Source: Streptantibioticus cattleyicolor NRRL 8057 = DSM 46488 (GTDB lineage: Bacteria > Actinomycetota > Actinomycetes > Streptomycetales > Streptomycetaceae). From it: a DNA stretch of 64,000 nt. Below are positions 16,387-24,441 of the stretch, in pieces. The position numbers were made by a program, and so were the translations under genes. The stretch spans positions 868,001 to 932,000 of the forward strand of contig NC_017585.1 of NCBI RefSeq assembly GCF_000240165.1. The letters are read 5' to 3'. How positions within the stretch are numbered: the stretch's first letter is position 1; every line of letters begins with the position of its first letter. The notes below the pieces were generated by a model. The model ran no database searches and had not been told where the DNA came from. It was given only the letters and a program-made list of their open reading frames with translations.

Positions 16387-16534
16387 GGTCCGCGCCTACC
16401 CCGCGTTCCGGCGGCCACCCGTACCGCCCCGGCGGGCGTACCGCCCGGGACGGGTGCGCCGGGTGTCACCGGCGTGGTCCGGGGTACGCGGCAGACATGT
16501 CCGGTCGGCCGTACCCGCCCGCCGGAGGTCGCCT

Positions 16535-16996
16535 GTGACCTCTTCGGCCGGGCTGCCCGTGCTCAGCAGCCTCGACGACCTCGCGCGGCTCGCCGACGGC
16601 AGCCGCGGGCTGTACGTGCGCTGGTCCCGCGGCCCCCGCTACGACCTGCGGGAGACCGGGAGCGCCGACAGCCTCACCGGCATCTCGCTGCCCGGCCTGT
16701 CGGCGAACCCGCTCGACGTGGACGACTGGTGGGCCGGCCGCCCGCTCCGGCTGTGGGTGGCCCGCCGCCTGTACGACTACTGCCACCTGCGCCACGACAT
16801 CGGTCCCGGGGTCCGCCCCTGGGTGCTGCGCGGCCGGGAGGTGGGACGCGGCCCCGACAACGAACCGCTGCTCACCGACGTACGCCCGATCGCCTGGATC
16901 GACCCCGAGGTGATCCACGAGGCCCGCGACGAGGTCGCCCGGCAGCGTGGCGACTGGGGCCCGCTGCGCCGCCCCCCGCAGGCGTCCGGGGGCTGA
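16535..16996 (+). CDS. DUF6098-like protein of unknown function
   Basis: GTG 16535 follows a GGAGGT site 6 bases upstream. The 153-residue soluble protein contains LSSLDDLARLADGSRGLYVR, GISLPGLSANPLDVDDWW and VGRGPDNEPLL. I associate these with a small actinobacterial family annotated DUF6098. There are no catalytic or binding motifs I can name. It stands alone between the small membrane protein and the VOC protein. Confidence 0.7.
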   Translation: MTSSAGLPVLSSLDDLARLADGSRGLYVRWSRGPRYDLRETGSADSLTGISLPGLSANPLDVDDWWAGRPLRLWVARRLYDYCHLRHDIGPGVRPWVLRGREVGRGPDNEPLLTDVRPIAWIDPEVIHEARDEVARQRGDWGPLRRPPQASGG

Positions 16997-17216
16997 CCGC
17001 CCCGCGCCCGGTAACGGCGTTGTCCGGGCGTCCGGACCGCCGTTATGATCACGGACGTGACTGCCGGGTCGGCCTTGGGCCACGCACGAGTGAGGGTCCC
17101 GGCCTCGGCTTGACGCCGGGGTGGGGACGAGGCCCGCCCGTCTTCCGTGTCTTCGTTTCCGGCGCCCACGCGTGGCGCCTCGCTCCCGCAGTTTCCGAAG
17201 ACTGGAGAGACACCTG

Positions 17217-17630
17217 ATGACACCGCACGACTCCGCGTCGCCCACCGCGACCGTCCGCCTCGACCACACCGCCGTCTACGCCTCCGACCGCTACCTGTCG
17301 GCGGAGTTCATCGCCGCGATCCTCGGCCTGGAGGTCGGCAAGCCGTTCGGGCCGTTCCTCCCCGTCGACCTCGGCAACGGGGTGACGCTCGACTACTACG
17401 AGAAGCGCGACGAGCCGATCCAGTCGCAGCACTACGCCTTCATCGTCCCCGAGGACCGGTTCGACGCCGTGATCGACCGGCTGGAGACCGTCGGCGTGAC
17501 GTACTACGCCGACCCCGCGCACACCGAACCGGGCCGCGTCAACGGGCTGTTCGGCGGCCGGGGCGCGTACTTCGCCGACCCGGACGGACACAACATGGAG
17601 GTCATGACGCGCCCCTACGTCCGCCCCTGA
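17217..17630 (+). CDS. VOC-superfamily (glyoxalase/bleomycin-resistance/dioxygenase) protein
   Basis: The 137-residue protein begins at ATG 17217, 6 bases after GGAGAG. Two beta-alpha-beta-beta-beta modules are visible. TVRLDHTAVYASD carries the first metal-ligand His, QHYAFIVPEDRFDAV the second module, and AYFADPDGHNMEVMTRPY the terminal Glu motif. VOC proteins are metal enzymes or ligand sequesterers; the substrate is unknown. The gene converges on the SARP gene with only 27 bases between, so it marks the outer left edge of the antibiotic cluster and is probably not part of it. Confidence 0.8.
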   Translation: MTPHDSASPTATVRLDHTAVYASDRYLSAEFIAAILGLEVGKPFGPFLPVDLGNGVTLDYYEKRDEPIQSQHYAFIVPEDRFDAVIDRLETVGVTYYADPAHTEPGRVNGLFGGRGAYFADPDGHNMEVMTRPYVRP

Positions 17631-17657
17631 CCCCCGCCCCCCGCCGGGACGGGCCGG

Positions 17658-18464
17658 TCAGGGCACCGCCGCGCCGGCCAGCAGCGACTCGTCCTGCCGC
17701 AGGATGGCCCGCTCCAGGCCGGCGAGGCGGGGGCCGGGGCGGACGGCCAGCTCGTCGGCGAGCACCCGCTGCGCCCTGCGGTAGACGGCGAGCGCGTCGG
17801 ACTGGCGGCCGGAACGGTACAGGGCGAGCATCAGGTCGGCGTAGGCCGCCTCGCGCAGCGGATGCTGGGCGATGAGGTCGAGGAGTTCGCCGATGGCCGT
17901 CTCGTGGCGGCCGAGCGCGAGGTCGAGCCCGGCGCGCTGCTCCAGGGCGAAGACCCGTTCCTCCTCCAGCCGGCGGGCCCGGGGCTGGAGTCCGGCGCCC
18001 GCCGCCGCGCCGAGGGCGGGGCCGCGCCACAGCGCCAGCCCCTCGTCGACCCGGGCCCGGGCCTGGGCCAGCCGCCCGTCCCGCTGCAACTCCCGGGCGG
18101 TCAGCACCGCGTGCCGGAACCGGTCGCTGTCGAGTTCGTAGTGGGCCGGGTCGAGCAGGTAGCCGGCCGGGGTGGAGCGGACGACGCACTGCGGCGCGCC
18201 CACCGAGGCGAGCGCCCGGCGGATCATCCACACGCTGGTCTGGAGCTGCCGGGCGGCGGTGCGCGGCGGCTCGTCCGCCCACAACGAGGCGATCAGCCCC
18301 GCGGTGGAGAGCACCCGTCCGGCCTCCAGCGCGAGCGCGGCCACCACCCTCAACTGGCGCCGCCCGGTCACCGGCACCGGCCGCGTGCCGCAGGCCAGCT
18401 CCACCGGGCCGAGCAGGCGGATCCGCACGGTGCCCGCCCGCGCCCAACAGTCGTCTGCGTCCAT
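17658..18464 (-). CDS. thnU: SARP-family regulator (ThnU-like)
   Basis: ATG 18464 follows a GGGGGGATC ribosome site; the 268-residue product has the two SARP domains. The first is an OmpR-like winged helix (about 10-95, IRLLGPVELACGTRPVPV through VWMIRRALAS). The second is the bacterial transcriptional activation domain (about 100-250, RARVDEGLALWRGPAL, LDLIAQHPLREAAYADLM). The size is that of short pathway-specific SARPs. In the thienamycin producer S. cattleya the equivalent gene thnU sits at this end of the cluster and, as I recall, controls cephamycin C rather than thienamycin genes. Upstream, four GTCAA elements on an 11-bp lattice (18516-18576) match the spacing SARPs bind, suggesting autoregulation or a second SARP input. 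Confidence 0.85.
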   Translation of the reverse strand: MDADDCWARAGTVRIRLLGPVELACGTRPVPVTGRRQLRVVAALALEAGRVLSTAGLIASLWADEPPRTAARQLQTSVWMIRRALASVGAPQCVVRSTPAGYLLDPAHYELDSDRFRHAVLTARELQRDGRLAQARARVDEGLALWRGPALGAAAGAGLQPRARRLEEERVFALEQRAGLDLALGRHETAIGELLDLIAQHPLREAAYADLMLALYRSGRQSDALAVYRRAQRVLADELAVRPGPRLAGLERAILRQDESLLAGAAVP

Positions 18465-18515
18465 CAGTGGATCCCCCCAAACCCGCGAACGCGGCGGGAC
18501 CGCCGGCACAGGCCG

Positions 18516-18576
18516 GTCAAGCCTGTGTCAAGGATTCGTCAAGTGCAGTGTAGGCAGCGGCAGTTGGCCGGTCAAC
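18516..18576. promoter_or_regulatory. 11-bp-phased GTCAA direct repeats upstream of thnU
   Basis: GTCAAG occurs at 18516-18521, 18527-18532 and 18538-18543, exactly 11 bases apart. GTCAAC follows at 18571-18576, 33 bases further. On the coding strand of thnU these read CTTGAC/GTTGAC. SARP proteins bind direct repeats of about 7 bp with 11-bp period, so this is a candidate SARP operator 52-112 bases before the thnU start. Confidence 0.6.
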
Positions 18577-18626
18577 GAAGCGGCTGGTCACGGCTTCGAG
18601 TACGGCGGCAGGGCTTCGGGCACGGC

Positions 18627-19775
18627 TCAGGGACGCGCGTACAGCTCCCGGTAGGACGGGTGGACCCCGCCGGGGGTGTCCACCCCGGTGGCGGCCAGGA
18701 CGGCGTGGACCACGGCGCGGGTGAGGACGTCGGCGCCGGCCGCCAGCACCTCGTTGAGCGCGCCGGCCTCCAGGTGGACCCCGAAGGCGCGGGCCGCCGT
18801 GGCGTCCGGCCGGTCGGGCAGGAGCGGCCGGCGGCCGGTGGAGAGCGCGAAGACGGTGTCGCCGTCGGAGAGCAGGTGCACCGGGCGCACCGCCCGGGCC
18901 AGCCCGTCGTGCGCGGTGCCGGCCAGCTTCTGGGCCTGGGCGCGGGTGAGCGTGGCGTCGGTGGCGACCACGGCGAGCGTGGTGTTGAGGGTGGCGGCGC
19001 CGCCGGCCCGGCGCCGGGCGGTCTCCTCGGCGGCCTCGGCCAGCCGTGCCCGCGCCCGGGCGTGCGTGTCGGCGCCGATCGCGTCCGGCACCCCGTATCC
19101 GGCGAACTCCCCGGGCAGTCCGGTACGGGCGCCGTAGAGCACGCCGGTGGCCGGATCCACCGCGGAACCGGCCGCGTTGACGGCGGCGAGCGCGGCCACC
19201 GTGGCGCCGGAGTCCAGCACCACGCTGGCCGTGCCGATGCCGCCCTTGAGCCCGCCGACCACCGCGCCGGTGCCCGCGCCCACCCCGCCCTGCTCCACCG
19301 GGTCACCCTCCGGGCGGGCGGCGGCGGCCTCGACGGCGGCCCGGCCCAGCGCGGCGTCCGGCCGCGCCCGCCACGTACCGCCCCGGCCCAGGTCGAACAG
19401 GGCCGCCGCGGGCACCACCGGAACCACCTGGGACGGGTCGGCGCCGACCGGGAACCCCCGGCCCTGTTCCTCCAGCCAGGCCGCCACCCCGCCCGCCGCG
19501 TCCAGCCCGAAGGCGCTGCCGCCGGTGAGCACCACGGCGTCGATGGTCTGCACGAGGTTGCGCGGATCGAGGGCGTCGGTCTCCCGGGTGCCGGGGCCGC
19601 CGCCGCGGACGTCCACGGCGGCCACCGCACCGCCGGGCGGAGCGAGCACCACGGTGACCCCGGTGAGCCAGCCGTCCCCGGTACGCCCGGCGTGGCCGAC
19701 CCGCACCCCGGGTACGTCGGTCAGCCCGTTGTGCGGACCCGGCACGCCGCCGATGCCCCCGCTGTTCGCGCTCAC
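18627..19775 (-). CDS. thnT: P1-family (DmpA-like) self-processing hydrolase; pantetheine hydrolase ThnT-like
   Basis: GTG 19775 follows GGGAG; the product is 382 residues. It has the DmpA/ornithine-acetyltransferase-like N-terminal nucleophile fold. NGLTDVPGVRVGHA, VVLTGGSAFGLDAAGGV and the self-cleavage region TLNTTLAVVATDAT are present. The scissile bond would lie between Asn264 and the nucleophile Thr265. ThnT of S. cattleya is known to cleave pantetheine to cysteamine and pantothenate after ThnR and ThnH have trimmed CoA, giving the thienamycin side chain. The gene follows thnS on the same strand, 101 bases apart. Confidence 0.88.
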   Translation of the reverse strand: MSANSGGIGGVPGPHNGLTDVPGVRVGHAGRTGDGWLTGVTVVLAPPGGAVAAVDVRGGGPGTRETDALDPRNLVQTIDAVVLTGGSAFGLDAAGGVAAWLEEQGRGFPVGADPSQVVPVVPAAALFDLGRGGTWRARPDAALGRAAVEAAAARPEGDPVEQGGVGAGTGAVVGGLKGGIGTASVVLDSGATVAALAAVNAAGSAVDPATGVLYGARTGLPGEFAGYGVPDAIGADTHARARARLAEAAEETARRRAGGAATLNTTLAVVATDATLTRAQAQKLAGTAHDGLARAVRPVHLLSDGDTVFALSTGRRPLLPDRPDATAARAFGVHLEAGALNEVLAAGADVLTRAVVHAVLAATGVDTPGGVHPSYRELYARP

Positions 19776-19876
19776 CCGGTGAACTCCCTTCAGCCCGCGG
19801 GCCCTTGATCCGGCCTCGGGGTCCACTCCAGCACACCGTGCGGCCCGGGAACACCCCCGTGGCACGGGATCCGCGA

Positions 19877-20866
19877 TCAGAGCGTGAACGCGTCGCAGTA
19901 CTGCGGTTCGGTCACCGCGCACCCCGGGCCGAGCGCGCGTACCTGGTCGCGGAAGGAACGCATCTGCCCGGGGTCCACGCTGGCCGGCCGGAACAGCGGG
20001 GTGTCGAGCTGGTCGTGGTGGGTGGGGATCACGTGCGGCGGATGGCCGAGCGCGGTGAGCACCCGCTCCAGATAGCGGTGGGTGGCCCCGCACGGCGGCA
20101 CCGCGACGATGGCCACGTGGGGCCGCAGCCCGGTCAGCTCCCGCTCGATGACGTTGGCGGTGCCGATGTTGACGACGCTCGCCCCGCTGTCCGAGGTGAT
20201 GTGGTACGCGAGCGTGCCGCCCTCCAGCAGGTCGCCGACGGTACGGGCGCGGCGCGGCGGCGCGGTGAGCGTGCCGGGGGCGAAGTAGCGGTGGTCGGGG
20301 CCCATGCTGTGCAGGCTGGGCAGGACGCGTACCGCGAAGTCGCCGAAGTCCAGGTATTCGCCGCCACGGGCCCAGATGACCCGGTCGGTGGGGGCGCCCA
20401 TGGCGGTGAGCAGATGGGCGTGGGTCTCGGTGGCCACCACCGGGGCGGACGGGAACTTCCGCATCACGTACGGCAGATCGCCGATGTGGTCGTAGTGGCC
20501 GTGGGTGAGCAGGATCAGATCGGCGGCGCGCAGGTGGCGGTCGACGGCGGAATGGTCGACGGTGAGCGGGGTGTCCGGGTCCACCCGTCCGTCCGGCCGC
20601 TGCGCGGTGAAGCGGGTCAGCCACGGGTCGACCAGCACGGTGCGCCCGCCGAAGCCGATCTCCCAGGCGTTGGTGCCGAACCACCGCAGCCGGGTCGTGC
20701 CGCCGACCGGACCGGGCCGGGCGGCGGCGGCCGGACGCGCCCCGAGGGAGCCGAACCCGGCGGCGAGCCCGGAGATCCCCGCCAGCGAGGTGCCGATCAG
20801 CCCGCGTCTGCTGGGGCCGGCCCCGGCGGTCCCGGCGCGGGCGCGGAGGAGACGGTGACTACCCAT
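19877..20866 (-). CDS. thnS: Exported metallo-beta-lactamase-fold protein (ThnS-like)
   Basis: From ATG 20866 the 329-residue protein carries a Tat-type signal (PSRRGLIGTSLAGISGLAAG, Ala-rich cleavage region near residue 50). The mature domain has the UlaG/lactamase_B_2 layout: THGHYDH gives His122, His124, Asp126 and His127, and PTHHDQLDTP supplies a late His. An upstream in-frame ATG at 20908 is possible but would bury the twin-Arg motif. In S. cattleya thnS is annotated as a beta-lactamase-like self-protection gene. The fold is certain; hydrolysis of carbapenems is inferred from context. Tat export puts it outside the membrane, as expected for a zinc enzyme protecting the producer. Confidence 0.82.
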   Translation of the reverse strand: MGSHRLLRARAGTAGAGPSRRGLIGTSLAGISGLAAGFGSLGARPAAAARPGPVGGTTRLRWFGTNAWEIGFGGRTVLVDPWLTRFTAQRPDGRVDPDTPLTVDHSAVDRHLRAADLILLTHGHYDHIGDLPYVMRKFPSAPVVATETHAHLLTAMGAPTDRVIWARGGEYLDFGDFAVRVLPSLHSMGPDHRYFAPGTLTAPPRRARTVGDLLEGGTLAYHITSDSGASVVNIGTANVIERELTGLRPHVAIVAVPPCGATHRYLERVLTALGHPPHVIPTHHDQLDTPLFRPASVDPGQMRSFRDQVRALGPGCAVTEPQYCDAFTL

Positions 20867-20975
20867 GGCTGACGCGACCTCACTCTCGGTGGCTGCGCCG
20901 CCCATCATGGCAGGGCCCCGGGGACCCCGCGCACCGGGAGTCCACGGGGGAGTGTCTTTTTCGGCGATCAGGGTG

Positions 20976-21698
20976 ATGGCGGACGGCCCCGGTGCCTACG
21001 CTGACCCGGTGGACCTCGATCGCGTGTACCCACGACACCGAACTGATGTTCCGACCTGGCTGACCGGCCTGGCCCGGCAAGCGGCCGACGACAGCCCTCC
21101 CGAGCTGGTGCGCTACCTCCTCGACGACCCCGCCCGGGGCCGCCCCTCCGCCGTGCTGGTGCTCTTCGGCACCGGCGACGCCGGGACCGACCTGCTCCTC
21201 GTACGACGCTCCCGCACCCTGCGCTCCCACCCCGACGAGGTGTGCTTCCCGGGCGGATCGGTGAGTGCGGGCGACCGCGACGTGGTCCACACCGCGCTGC
21301 GCGAATCCGCCGAGGAGACCGGGCTCGACCCGGCAGGCGTCGCGGTGGCCGGCACCCTGCGCCCGCTGCGCATCGCCTGGACCGACTTCCGGGTCACCCC
21401 GGTGCTCGGCTGGTGGGGCGCCGAGGCCGAACCGCGCGGTGACCGCGGCGAGGTGGTCTCGGTGCACCGGGTGCCGCTCGCCGAGTTCGCCGACCCCGCC
21501 AACCGGTTCCGGGTGCGCTACCAGGACGGTTACATCAGCCCCGGGTTCCTGGTGCGGGAGCTGTTCGTGTGGGGGTTCACCGGGAGCATCGTCGACTGGC
21601 TGATGCGGCTGGCCGGCTGGGGGCGGCCGTGGGACACCTCCCGGATCGAGGAGCTGCCGGACGCGCTGCGCCGGTACGGCGGCGGTTTCGGTCGCTGA
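20976..21698 (+). CDS. thnR: Nudix hydrolase, CoA pyrophosphatase-like (ThnR-like)
   Basis: The core contains LRSHPDEVCFPGGSVSAGD followed by TALRESAEETGL, the CoA-pyrophosphatase form of the Nudix box (about residues 83-115 of 240). ThnR is known to cleave CoA to 4'-phosphopantetheine and 3',5'-ADP, the first step in making the cysteamine side chain. Start choice is uncertain: ATG 20976 is used, and GTG 21009 is an alternative with a more family-like N-terminus. The gene diverges from thnS over about 110 bases and converges on thnQ, with a 12-bp hairpin between. Confidence 0.85.
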   Translation: MADGPGAYADPVDLDRVYPRHRTDVPTWLTGLARQAADDSPPELVRYLLDDPARGRPSAVLVLFGTGDAGTDLLLVRRSRTLRSHPDEVCFPGGSVSAGDRDVVHTALRESAEETGLDPAGVAVAGTLRPLRIAWTDFRVTPVLGWWGAEAEPRGDRGEVVSVHRVPLAEFADPANRFRVRYQDGYISPGFLVRELFVWGFTGSIVDWLMRLAGWGRPWDTSRIEELPDALRRYGGGFGR

Positions 21699-21732
21699 CG
21701 GGCCATCAATTTCCGTACGCGCCAAGGCGAAA

Positions 21733-21762
21733 GCCCGCACCGGAGGGCGGTCCGGTGCGGGC
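21733..21762. terminator. Bidirectional hairpin terminator
   Basis: A perfect 12-bp stem (21733-21744 GCCCGCACCGGA, 21751-21762) with loop GGGCGG sits between the convergent thnR and thnQ genes, 35 bases after the thnR stop. Confidence 0.75.
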
Positions 21763-21792
21763 GGCTCGGTGTCGCGGTGACGGGGCGCGCCC

Positions 21793-22572
21793 TCACCCGC
21801 CGCGGACCAGGTCGCCGACGAGCGGGAACGAGGTCATCGGCTCGCCGCGCATCGTCACCCCGTCGCGCACGTAGACCACCACGTAGGCGCGGCGCGGTCC
21901 GTCGCTGAGGTTGGGCCCCGAGCCGTGCAGCGTGTTGACGCTGTGCACCAGGGCGTCCCCGGCGGGGGCCGGGTAGGCCACCGGCTCCTGCTCGGTACGG
22001 GCCTCGATCATCACCGCGCCCTCCTCGGGACGCACGTGCTCCACCCGGCCGTGGCGGTGGCTGCCGAGGACGTAGTGGACGCACCCGTTCTCCACGGTGG
22101 CGTCGTCCAGCGCCATCCACACCGTGATGGCCTCCGGCGGGTCCAGGTGCCAGTAGCGGTTGTCCTGGTGGAGCACCATGCGGCTGCGGTCGCCCTTGCC
22201 CGGCGGCTTGTAGAAGACGTGGTCGCGGTAGAGCCGTACCGGCCCGCCGAGCAGCGCCTCGGCCCGGTCCGCCAGGTCGGCCCTGGCCACCTGGGCCGCG
22301 CACGCCTCGTCGGTCCGCCACAGGTTGATCTTGTGCAGCAGGGCCAGGTCGAGCGGGCGGCCCTGGCGTTCGGACAGATCGCGTACCCCGTCGGCGGGGT
22401 GGCCGTCGCGGAAGAAGGCACGCTCCACCGAGGACCGCAGCGCGTCGATCTGATCAGGCGTCAGCAGGCGGCCCCAACGCACCACTCCGTCACGGGCGAA
22501 CGCCGCTCGTTCGCCGGACGTGGAACCGACGGTCCGGTCCGTGGCGTCTGCCGTGTCATGTGAGGCGGTCAT
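21793..22572 (-). CDS. thnQ: Fe(II)/2-oxoglutarate dioxygenase of the phytanoyl-CoA family (ThnQ-like)
   Basis: ATG 22572 follows GGGAAGG; the product is 259 residues. The facial triad is visible: VLHQDNRYWHL gives His135 and Asp137, and NTLHGSGPNLSD gives His216 (His210 in LVHS is nearby). A basic residue for 2-oxoglutarate follows in DGPRRAYVVVYV. In the thienamycin pathway ThnQ hydroxylates C8 of the ethyl side chain, giving the hydroxyethyl group. The gene is divergent from the thnP operon across a 414-bp control region, so both may answer to the same activator. Confidence 0.87.
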   Translation of the reverse strand: MTASHDTADATDRTVGSTSGERAAFARDGVVRWGRLLTPDQIDALRSSVERAFFRDGHPADGVRDLSERQGRPLDLALLHKINLWRTDEACAAQVARADLADRAEALLGGPVRLYRDHVFYKPPGKGDRSRMVLHQDNRYWHLDPPEAITVWMALDDATVENGCVHYVLGSHRHGRVEHVRPEEGAVMIEARTEQEPVAYPAPAGDALVHSVNTLHGSGPNLSDGPRRAYVVVYVRDGVTMRGEPMTSFPLVGDLVRGG

Positions 22573-22986
22573 CCGCACCTTCCCATCACCATCCGACGAG
22601 CGCACGTGATCTGGCCTCAGCGATGCTGCCACACCAACCCGGCCGCAGGGAGTGTCCCCGGCGCATCGCGGTGATGGCCCGCGGGCATGGCCGCCCGTTC
22701 CAGACCGATCCCATGTCCTCACGGCATTGGCGCGACCCGGTAAAGGCATTGGACCGGGCATTACGGCCCATGTTCATCTGGTGAAGACTTCTTCCCAACT
22801 GCCGCTGACCGACGGCGCAAGTCCCGGGAACCGCCGCCGGCTTCGAACCCGTCCTGCTGCCCCGGCGCCAAGCCGCCGACCGGGCAGGAGCGCTTCTTCA
22901 CGCCACGGAATCCCCGTGTGCGCGGGGCTGCCGGCGGTCGGCCCCGCCACGCCCGGGGCTCTCCAACCGCAGGAGGCAGACCTGAC
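22573..22986. promoter_or_regulatory. Divergent thnQ-thnP control region with GGCATT repeats and a long leader
   Basis: These 414 bases contain no supported gene. GGCATT occurs three times (22723, 22745, 22757; steps of 22 and 12 bases). A leader of about 200 bases then precedes thnP. It contains a potential closing stem GTGAAG (22781-22786) with CTTCAC (22896-22901) and GC-rich inverted segments between. An AGGAGG ribosome site precedes thnP. The LysR-type ThnI is the expected activator here; I cannot identify its site. Confidence 0.5.
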
Positions 22987-24441
22987 ATGCAAGTTCTCCT
23001 CGTGAACGCCCGCCGGTCACCGTACTCGGGAGAGTCGATCTCCGCTCCGCAACTGGGCCTGCTGTCGCTCGCCTCGGTGCTCCGGGAAGGGACCTTCCAC
23101 GACACCGCCGGCACCGACGTGCACTTCATCGACGACCAGCTCTTCGTCCTCCAGCGCCCGCTGTCCACCCCCAGCGAGTTCCTGCGCGGCTACCGGCCGG
23201 ACATCGTCGGCATCCAGGTGCTCACCTCCAGCCTGAAGAACGGCATCAAGCTCGCCTCCGAGGTACGCCACCGCCACCCCAACGCGCTCACCGTGCTCGG
23301 CGGCGTCGGCGCCAGCCCCATCGCCCGCAAGCTCATCGAGGAGAACGCCGCCGACGTGGTGGTGCGCGGCGAGGGCGAGTACTCCTTCTCCCAACTCGTC
23401 CACGAATTCGGCAAGAACGGCCGGAAGAACTTCGCCAAGGTCCGCGGCATCACCTTCCGCGACGACGAGGGCGAAGTGGTGGAGACCCCCGCCGCCCCGC
23501 AGGTGGTCAACCTCGACAAACTCCCCAAGCCCGCCCGCGACCTGGCCGACCTCGACCTGTACCGGCGGATCTCCCGGGGCCGCTCCGGCAACCTGGTCAC
23601 CAGCCGCGGCTGCTCCTACGCCTGCGCGTACTGCTACTCCAAGCACCAGTGGGGCGTCGGCCAGCGCCGGCACAGCGCGGCCCGGGTGGTCGACGAGATC
23701 CGCGAACTGGTCGAGGTGTACGGCTTCGACCGGATACGCATCGAGGACGACGACTTCGTCGAGGACGTCCCGCGCATGCAGGAGCTGTGCGACGGCATCG
23801 CCAAGTCCGGACTCCAGGGCAAGTTCGAGTGGGAGGCCAAGGCCCGCCCGGACCTGATCAACGACGACATGGCCCGCATGCTGCGCGAATCCGGCTGCTT
23901 CCGGCTGCTGGTGGGCGTGGAGACACTGAGCTGGAACCTGCTCAAGCGGCTCGGCCGCCCGGTCAAGGTGGACGTCACCGAACGCGCCATCAGCTGCCTG
24001 ACCAACAACGGCATCGGCGTGCAGGCCACCATGATCCTGGGCATCCCCGGCGAGACCGACGAGGCGATGCGCACCACCATCACCTGGCTCCAGGCCCGGC
24101 TCGGCAAGAACAAGCACGACCTCGTCTCGCCCTGCTTCTTCGTCCCCTTCCACCAGGAGGTGGAGAAGGACATGGCCAAGCGGGTCGACTTCACCGTCGA
24201 GACCAGCGACACCGACTGCTACACCGGCCACATCCCGGTCACCTCCAGCATGGGGGCCTCCATCGACGAGCTGTGGAAGCTCTACGACGACATGACCCCC
24301 AGCCGCAGCCAGGGCCAGTACAAGCGGATCGCGTTCCTCGCCAACCTCCAGACCGTGCAGACCCGCCTCGGCCTGCTCGACGGCGACGGCGCGAGCAACC
24401 TGTCGAACGAACCGGCCGCACTGGTACCGGAGGTCCAGTGA
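22987..24441 (+). CDS. thnP: Cobalamin-binding radical SAM enzyme (ThnP-like)
   Basis: ATG 22987 lies 7 bases after AGGAGG; 484 residues. An N-terminal B12-binding Rossmann-like domain (about 1-150; VGIQVLTSSLKNG, LTVLGGVGASP, VVVRGEGEYSFSQ) precedes the radical SAM core. Its cluster motif is CSYACAYC (Cys209, Cys213, Cys216). IRIEDDDFVED and LLVGVETLS are later barrel strands. Class B-type enzymes use methyl-cobalamin and SAM for radical methylation or related chemistry. ThnP is needed for thienamycin, but its exact reaction was unsettled as far as I know. It opens a tight operon thnPONML, with thnO overlapping by four bases. Confidence 0.9.
   Translation: MQVLLVNARRSPYSGESISAPQLGLLSLASVLREGTFHDTAGTDVHFIDDQLFVLQRPLSTPSEFLRGYRPDIVGIQVLTSSLKNGIKLASEVRHRHPNALTVLGGVGASPIARKLIEENAADVVVRGEGEYSFSQLVHEFGKNGRKNFAKVRGITFRDDEGEVVETPAAPQVVNLDKLPKPARDLADLDLYRRISRGRSGNLVTSRGCSYACAYCYSKHQWGVGQRRHSAARVVDEIRELVEVYGFDRIRIEDDDFVEDVPRMQELCDGIAKSGLQGKFEWEAKARPDLINDDMARMLRESGCFRLLVGVETLSWNLLKRLGRPVKVDVTERAISCLTNNGIGVQATMILGIPGETDEAMRTTITWLQARLGKNKHDLVSPCFFVPFHQEVEKDMAKRVDFTVETSDTDCYTGHIPVTSSMGASIDELWKLYDDMTPSRSQGQYKRIAFLANLQTVQTRLGLLDGDGASNLSNEPAALVPEVQ

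Noticed and set aside
22814-22900. Annotating a cobalamin riboswitch as a feature
   Set aside because: Only one short motif resembles the consensus and the B12 box is not recognisable; kept as a low-interest hypothesis instead.
22911-22932. CCCCGTGTGCGCGGGG-like hairpin resembling a type I-E repeat
   Set aside because: It is a single copy without spacer periodicity, lying just before the thnP ribosome site. Such GC hairpins arise often in this DNA.
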